A model generated the notes under the pieces. The model was not told the DNA's origin. It searched no databases and worked only from the letters and a program-made list of their open reading frames with translations. A program made the position numbers and the translations under genes. A DNA stretch of 64,000 nt from JAEZBP01 sp963832725 (GTDB taxonomy: Bacteria > Myxococcota_A > Polyangia > Polyangiales > Sandaracinaceae), in the NCBI GenBank assembly GCA_963832725.1, contig CAWHVG010000001.1, forward strand, positions 1 through 64,000, given 5' to 3'. Shown one piece after another: positions 61,477-64,000 of the stretch (position 1 is the stretch's first letter; each line of letters begins with the position of its first letter).

Positions 61477-61989
61477 ATGGCCATCGTCACCGTCGCGCGC
61501 CTCGCCGATCTCCCGGTGGGAGCGCATGTCGAGCTCGAGGGTGTTCTCCGCGGCGTCGATCCCGTGCGCGGCCCCGTCAGCGGACGGACGCTGACCGGCT
61601 GCAGCGTCCTCTGCTCTCTCTTCGGCGAAGCCGGCGACTACCTCGGCCGGCGCGACGTGGAGCGGTGGGCGGACGCGACCCTCGACGACGGCACCGGCCA
61701 GGTGACCGTCGCCCTGAGCACCTCGCCCCTGCGCGCGCCGGCGACGCGCGAGACCACCGTCCACGGCGACGACCTCGCGCCCATGCTCCGCGAGCTGCGC
61801 CTCGACATCGAAGGCGTGCACGAGCTGCAGCTCCTCGAGCGCGGCATCGACGAAGGCGCGCGGGTGCGAGTGCGCGGCGCCTTGGCGCGGCTGGCCACCC
61901 CCGACGCCGGCGCCTTCCGCTCGAACGCCAGACCGCCGCTGGGCCTCGTCGGCGAGCGCGGCGCGCCCATCGTCCTCACCCCTCGCTGA
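61477..61989 (+). CDS. Small soluble protein, unknown function
   Basis: A 170-residue protein from ATG 61477, with strands around VGAHVELEGVLRGVDPVRGP, RWADATLDDGTGQVTVALST and ARVRVRGALARLATPDAGAF and two Cys close together (GCSVLCSLFG). The alternation suggests an OB-like or beta-barrel fold, as in GIDE-type domains, but without support from motif matches. No signal peptide or membrane helix is seen. It follows the GT87-like gene by 51 bp on the same strand and is convergent with the M23 protein. I cannot assign a function. Confidence 0.6.
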   Translation: MAIVTVARLADLPVGAHVELEGVLRGVDPVRGPVSGRTLTGCSVLCSLFGEAGDYLGRRDVERWADATLDDGTGQVTVALSTSPLRAPATRETTVHGDDLAPMLRELRLDIEGVHELQLLERGIDEGARVRVRGALARLATPDAGAFRSNARPPLGLVGERGAPIVLTPR

Positions 61990-62006
61990 CCAGTCGCTCG
62001 ATAAGC

Positions 62007-63322
62007 TCAGCGGGCGTCGGCAGGCACCTGCACCAGGTGCGACGCCGGATCGGTCCGCCGGCCGTCCATCACCACCTCCATCTCGAGGTGATCGGCCTCT
62101 CCAATCCACTCCCCGCGCTGCACGCGCTGGCCGACCTCCACGTGCACGTCGTCGAGGCGCTCGTAGAACGTGACCCAGCCCATCCGGTGAAGGAGCGCCA
62201 CCGTCTGGCCGCGCCGGCCCACGCGACCCGCGTAGACCACCAACCCGTCGGCGGCCGCACGCACCGCGCTCGCGTCCTCGCTCACCACCGTCAGCGTCCG
62301 GCCGTGGCCCTCTTGCCGCCCGCCGCGCATCGGCCAGAGCAGGTTGCGGAAGATTCGCCCGCCCGCCGCCGCGCGCATCGCGTCGGTCGGCGCGAAGCGG
62401 AAGAGGCGTCGCAAGAGCCTCGGATCCCCAGCGGGAGCCCGCCGAGCTGACCCGGCACCGCGTCGTCGTCGCCAATCTCCTCGTCCTCGCTGGCCACCGG
62501 CTCGCTCGGCGTCGACGGCCCGTCCTCGTCCCGCCACGGCGCGAGCGGCGCCGGTTCACGCCGGTCCTCCGCGCTGAGCGCGTTCGGCTCCGGCACCCGG
62601 CCGGCGGCCGCCGCGCGCGACGCCACCCGCCGCACGAACGCCGGCCCGCCGTCGAAGAGCGCCAGCGGATCGACCGCCCGGCCTCCATCGCGCAGCTCGA
62701 AGTGGACGTGCGGCCCGTGCGCGATGCCGGTCTGACCCACCAGCCCGATCCGCTCGCCGCGATGCACCCGCCAGCCGGCCTGCACCGTCGTCCGCGAGGC
62801 GTGCGCGTAGAGCGTGGCCCAGCCGTTCGGGTGCACGATCAGGATGCAGTTGCCGTAGCCGCGAATCCCGTTGTCGCTGTAGGCGACGATGCCGTCGGCG
62901 GCCGCCCGGATGACGCTGCCCTCGTCGGCCGCGATGTCGACACCCTTGTGGATCAGGTCCGGCCGCGTCACCCGCACGTAGCCGTAGCCGCGCACGTAAC
63001 GTCCCTCGTCGACCGGCCAGAGCAGCCGATCCACCTCGCCCTCGCGCCAACCGGCGGCGCGCGCCCACGCATCCGGCACCGGCTGGTGCAAGACGCGGGT
63101 CGCCGTCTCCCGCGTGCCGAGGCCGAGGTGACGAGCCCGCTCCAGCGACGCGCCGCGCGGGACCGGCACGCGCCGCGGGCCGTTGCTGTAGCGCGAGTAG
63201 TCGTAGTGCCGGGGCTCGGCTGCATCGCTGTGCCGGCTGGGGGCATCCGAGGGATCTGCGCTGGCCGACGCGGTGAGCGCCAGGATGGGCAGCGCGATGG
63301 CGACGATGTAGGTGCGCGTCAC
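62007..63322 (-). CDS. Double-LytM M23 peptidase, second domain degenerate; one frameshift
   Basis: GTG 63322 opens a signal peptide (IVAIALPILALTASASADPS). A segment like that of the M23 protein at 53123 follows (RRVPVPRGASLERARHLGLG), then a complete LytM domain: HKGVDIAADEGSVI, GWATLYAHASRTTVQAGWRV and HGPHVHFELRDGG (HxxxD, HxH). After a linker, one base must be added in the CCCC at 62426-62429 to continue. The second LytM-like domain reads SAVRAAADGLVVYAGRVGRR, VTFYERLDDVHVEVGQRVQR and HLEMEVVMDGRRTDPASHLV, where HxH is HLEME and the HxxxD ligand is absent. One domain is catalytic, the other probably regulatory, as in EnvC/NlpD-type proteins. Confidence 0.82.
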
Positions 63323-63410
63323 ACCTTCCCAAAGACACGACTCGGATCGTCGCGTCAAGAAAGCGGTGCTCTCATCCGCGGCCGGGGCTGCCGCGCATGA
63401 TCGTCCGGCG

Positions 63411-63546
63411 GGTCGCGGTGGCTCGCCCCCTCCTTCGCAGGGCCCCGCCCCCAGCGCCGCACGACGAACGATTTGAACTGCGAAATCGTTCGTCGCACGG
63501 CGCGTGATGAGGCACCCCAAGGCGTCGGGGGCGAGCCCCCACGACC
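63411..63546. repeat. 136-bp inverted-repeat element with nested hairpin
   Basis: Outer 20-bp arms ggtcgcggtggctcgccccc (63411-63430) and the complement of 63527-63546 match at 18 of 20. Inside, CGACGAACGATTT (63462-63474) and AAATCGTTCGTCG (63483-63495) form a perfect 13-bp stem with an 8-base loop, extended by GCCG/CGGC. No coding potential. The layout resembles a REP/MITE-like element; no TA or other target duplication was identified at the edges. Confidence 0.75.
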
Positions 63547-63640
63547 CGCCTACGGTGGTGGTTGGTCCGGTACGGGGTTCGTGCTGGTACGGGTCACGGC
63601 GCACGCGCATACGGCGCGCGCACGCCATGACTGTTGCCAC

Positions 63641-64000
63641 GCGCCGCTGCTCGCTCGCAGGGCGAGAGGTCGGTGGTGGGGTCGAGGTGGCTGCTCGCTC
63701 GCGTGGCGAGAGGTGGGTCCCGTGGGGTCGCGGTGGCTGCTCGCTCGCTGGGCGAGAGCGGCGTGGAGTTGGCCCGTCGGCCGCTGCTCGCTCGCTCGGC
63801 GAGAGGTCGGTGGTGGGGTCGAGGTGGCTGCTCGCTCGCTGGGCGAGAGCGGCGTGGAGTTGGCCCGTCGGCCGCTGCTCGCTCGCTCGGCGAGAGCGGC
63901 GTGGAGTTGGCCCTTCCGTCACTGCTCGCTCGCTCGGCGAGAGGAGCGTGGAGTTGGCCCGTCGGCCGCTGCTCGCTCGCTCGGCGAGAGGAGCGTGGAG
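63641..64000. repeat. Long tandem array with 22-bp core and two alternating spacer types, continuing past the window
   Basis: The core ctgctcgctcg-c-[tcgg/tggg/gtgg/aggg]-cgagag starts at 63647, 63691, 63737, 63784, 63828, 63875, 63922 and 63969, i.e. every 44-47 bp. Spacers are of two main kinds: gtcggtggtggggtcgaggtgg (22 bp, twice, plus a related 24-bp form) and cggcgtggagttggcccgtc-ggccg (25 bp, with variants). The core can fold (CTCG...CGAG). Because spacers recur, it is not a CRISPR array. It is outside any gene with support and extends beyond 64000. The rest of 63323-64000 shows no gene. Confidence 0.9.

Noticed and set aside
63641..64000. Candidate CRISPR array
   Set aside because: Spacers recur in only two main forms, cores vary in the middle and are short, and no cas genes are present.

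Overview
The window reads as chromosomal DNA of a high-GC Gram-negative bacterium, most likely a myxobacterium (Myxococcota, Polyangia, perhaps near Sandaracinaceae). This is inferred from very GC-rich third codon positions, sigma-54 activators carrying FHA or ATPase/TPR sensor domains, many lipoproteins with low-complexity or Cys-rich ectodomains, beta-barrel proteins, and an FHA/transglutaminase fusion. No rRNA, tRNA or CRISPR array was recognised.

Layout. 1-1645: remains of one glycosyltransferase and an intact one. 1674-3840: three lipoproteins. 4171-11303: a phosphopantetheinyl transferase, an esterase/extensin-like fusion, an L,D-transpeptidase lipoprotein and another lipoprotein, with a repeat-filled gap at 9595-10177. 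11304-13506: a YHS-P1B-type ATPase-like protein whose catalytic motifs are all replaced. 13770-16486: argH-lysA. 16643-18362: Nudix hydrolase and DUF4241 protein. 18466-21212: an M48 protease/dynamin-like GTPase operon. 21608-24411: a FabH-like ketosynthase, a barrel-like protein and a YbjN-like protein. 24639-26150: an IS630-type element between two 160-bp inverted-repeat elements flanked by TA. 26241-33363: FHA/Zn-ribbon/transglutaminase protein, SCP2-like protein, M19 dipeptidase lipoprotein, copper-type ATPase and mtnA. 33448-48409: Cys-rich lipoprotein and a signalling region (hybrid kinase, FHA-sigma54 activator, ATPase-TPR-sigma54 activator with its own sigma-54-like promoter, small lipoprotein, 7TM-GAF kinase), then a membrane protein and a radical SAM enzyme. 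48583-59917: alanine dehydrogenase, barrel protein, TrmL-like methyltransferase, potassium channel, M23 peptidase, Cys-rich lipoprotein, further lipoproteins, an epimerase with a basic tail and a PlsC-type acyltransferase. 60290-63322: GT87-like membrane protein, small unknown protein and a double-LytM M23 protein. 63411-64000: an inverted-repeat element and a long tandem array running off the window.

Main themes are envelope building and remodelling (L,D-transpeptidase, extensin-like, two M23, lipoproteins, acyl transfer) and sigma-54/phosphorelay signalling. At least nine otherwise convincing genes need a one-base correction to read through, often in C/G runs or short repeats. Either the assembly has indel errors or decay is widespread, so broken genes are annotated here as single units with the break located.
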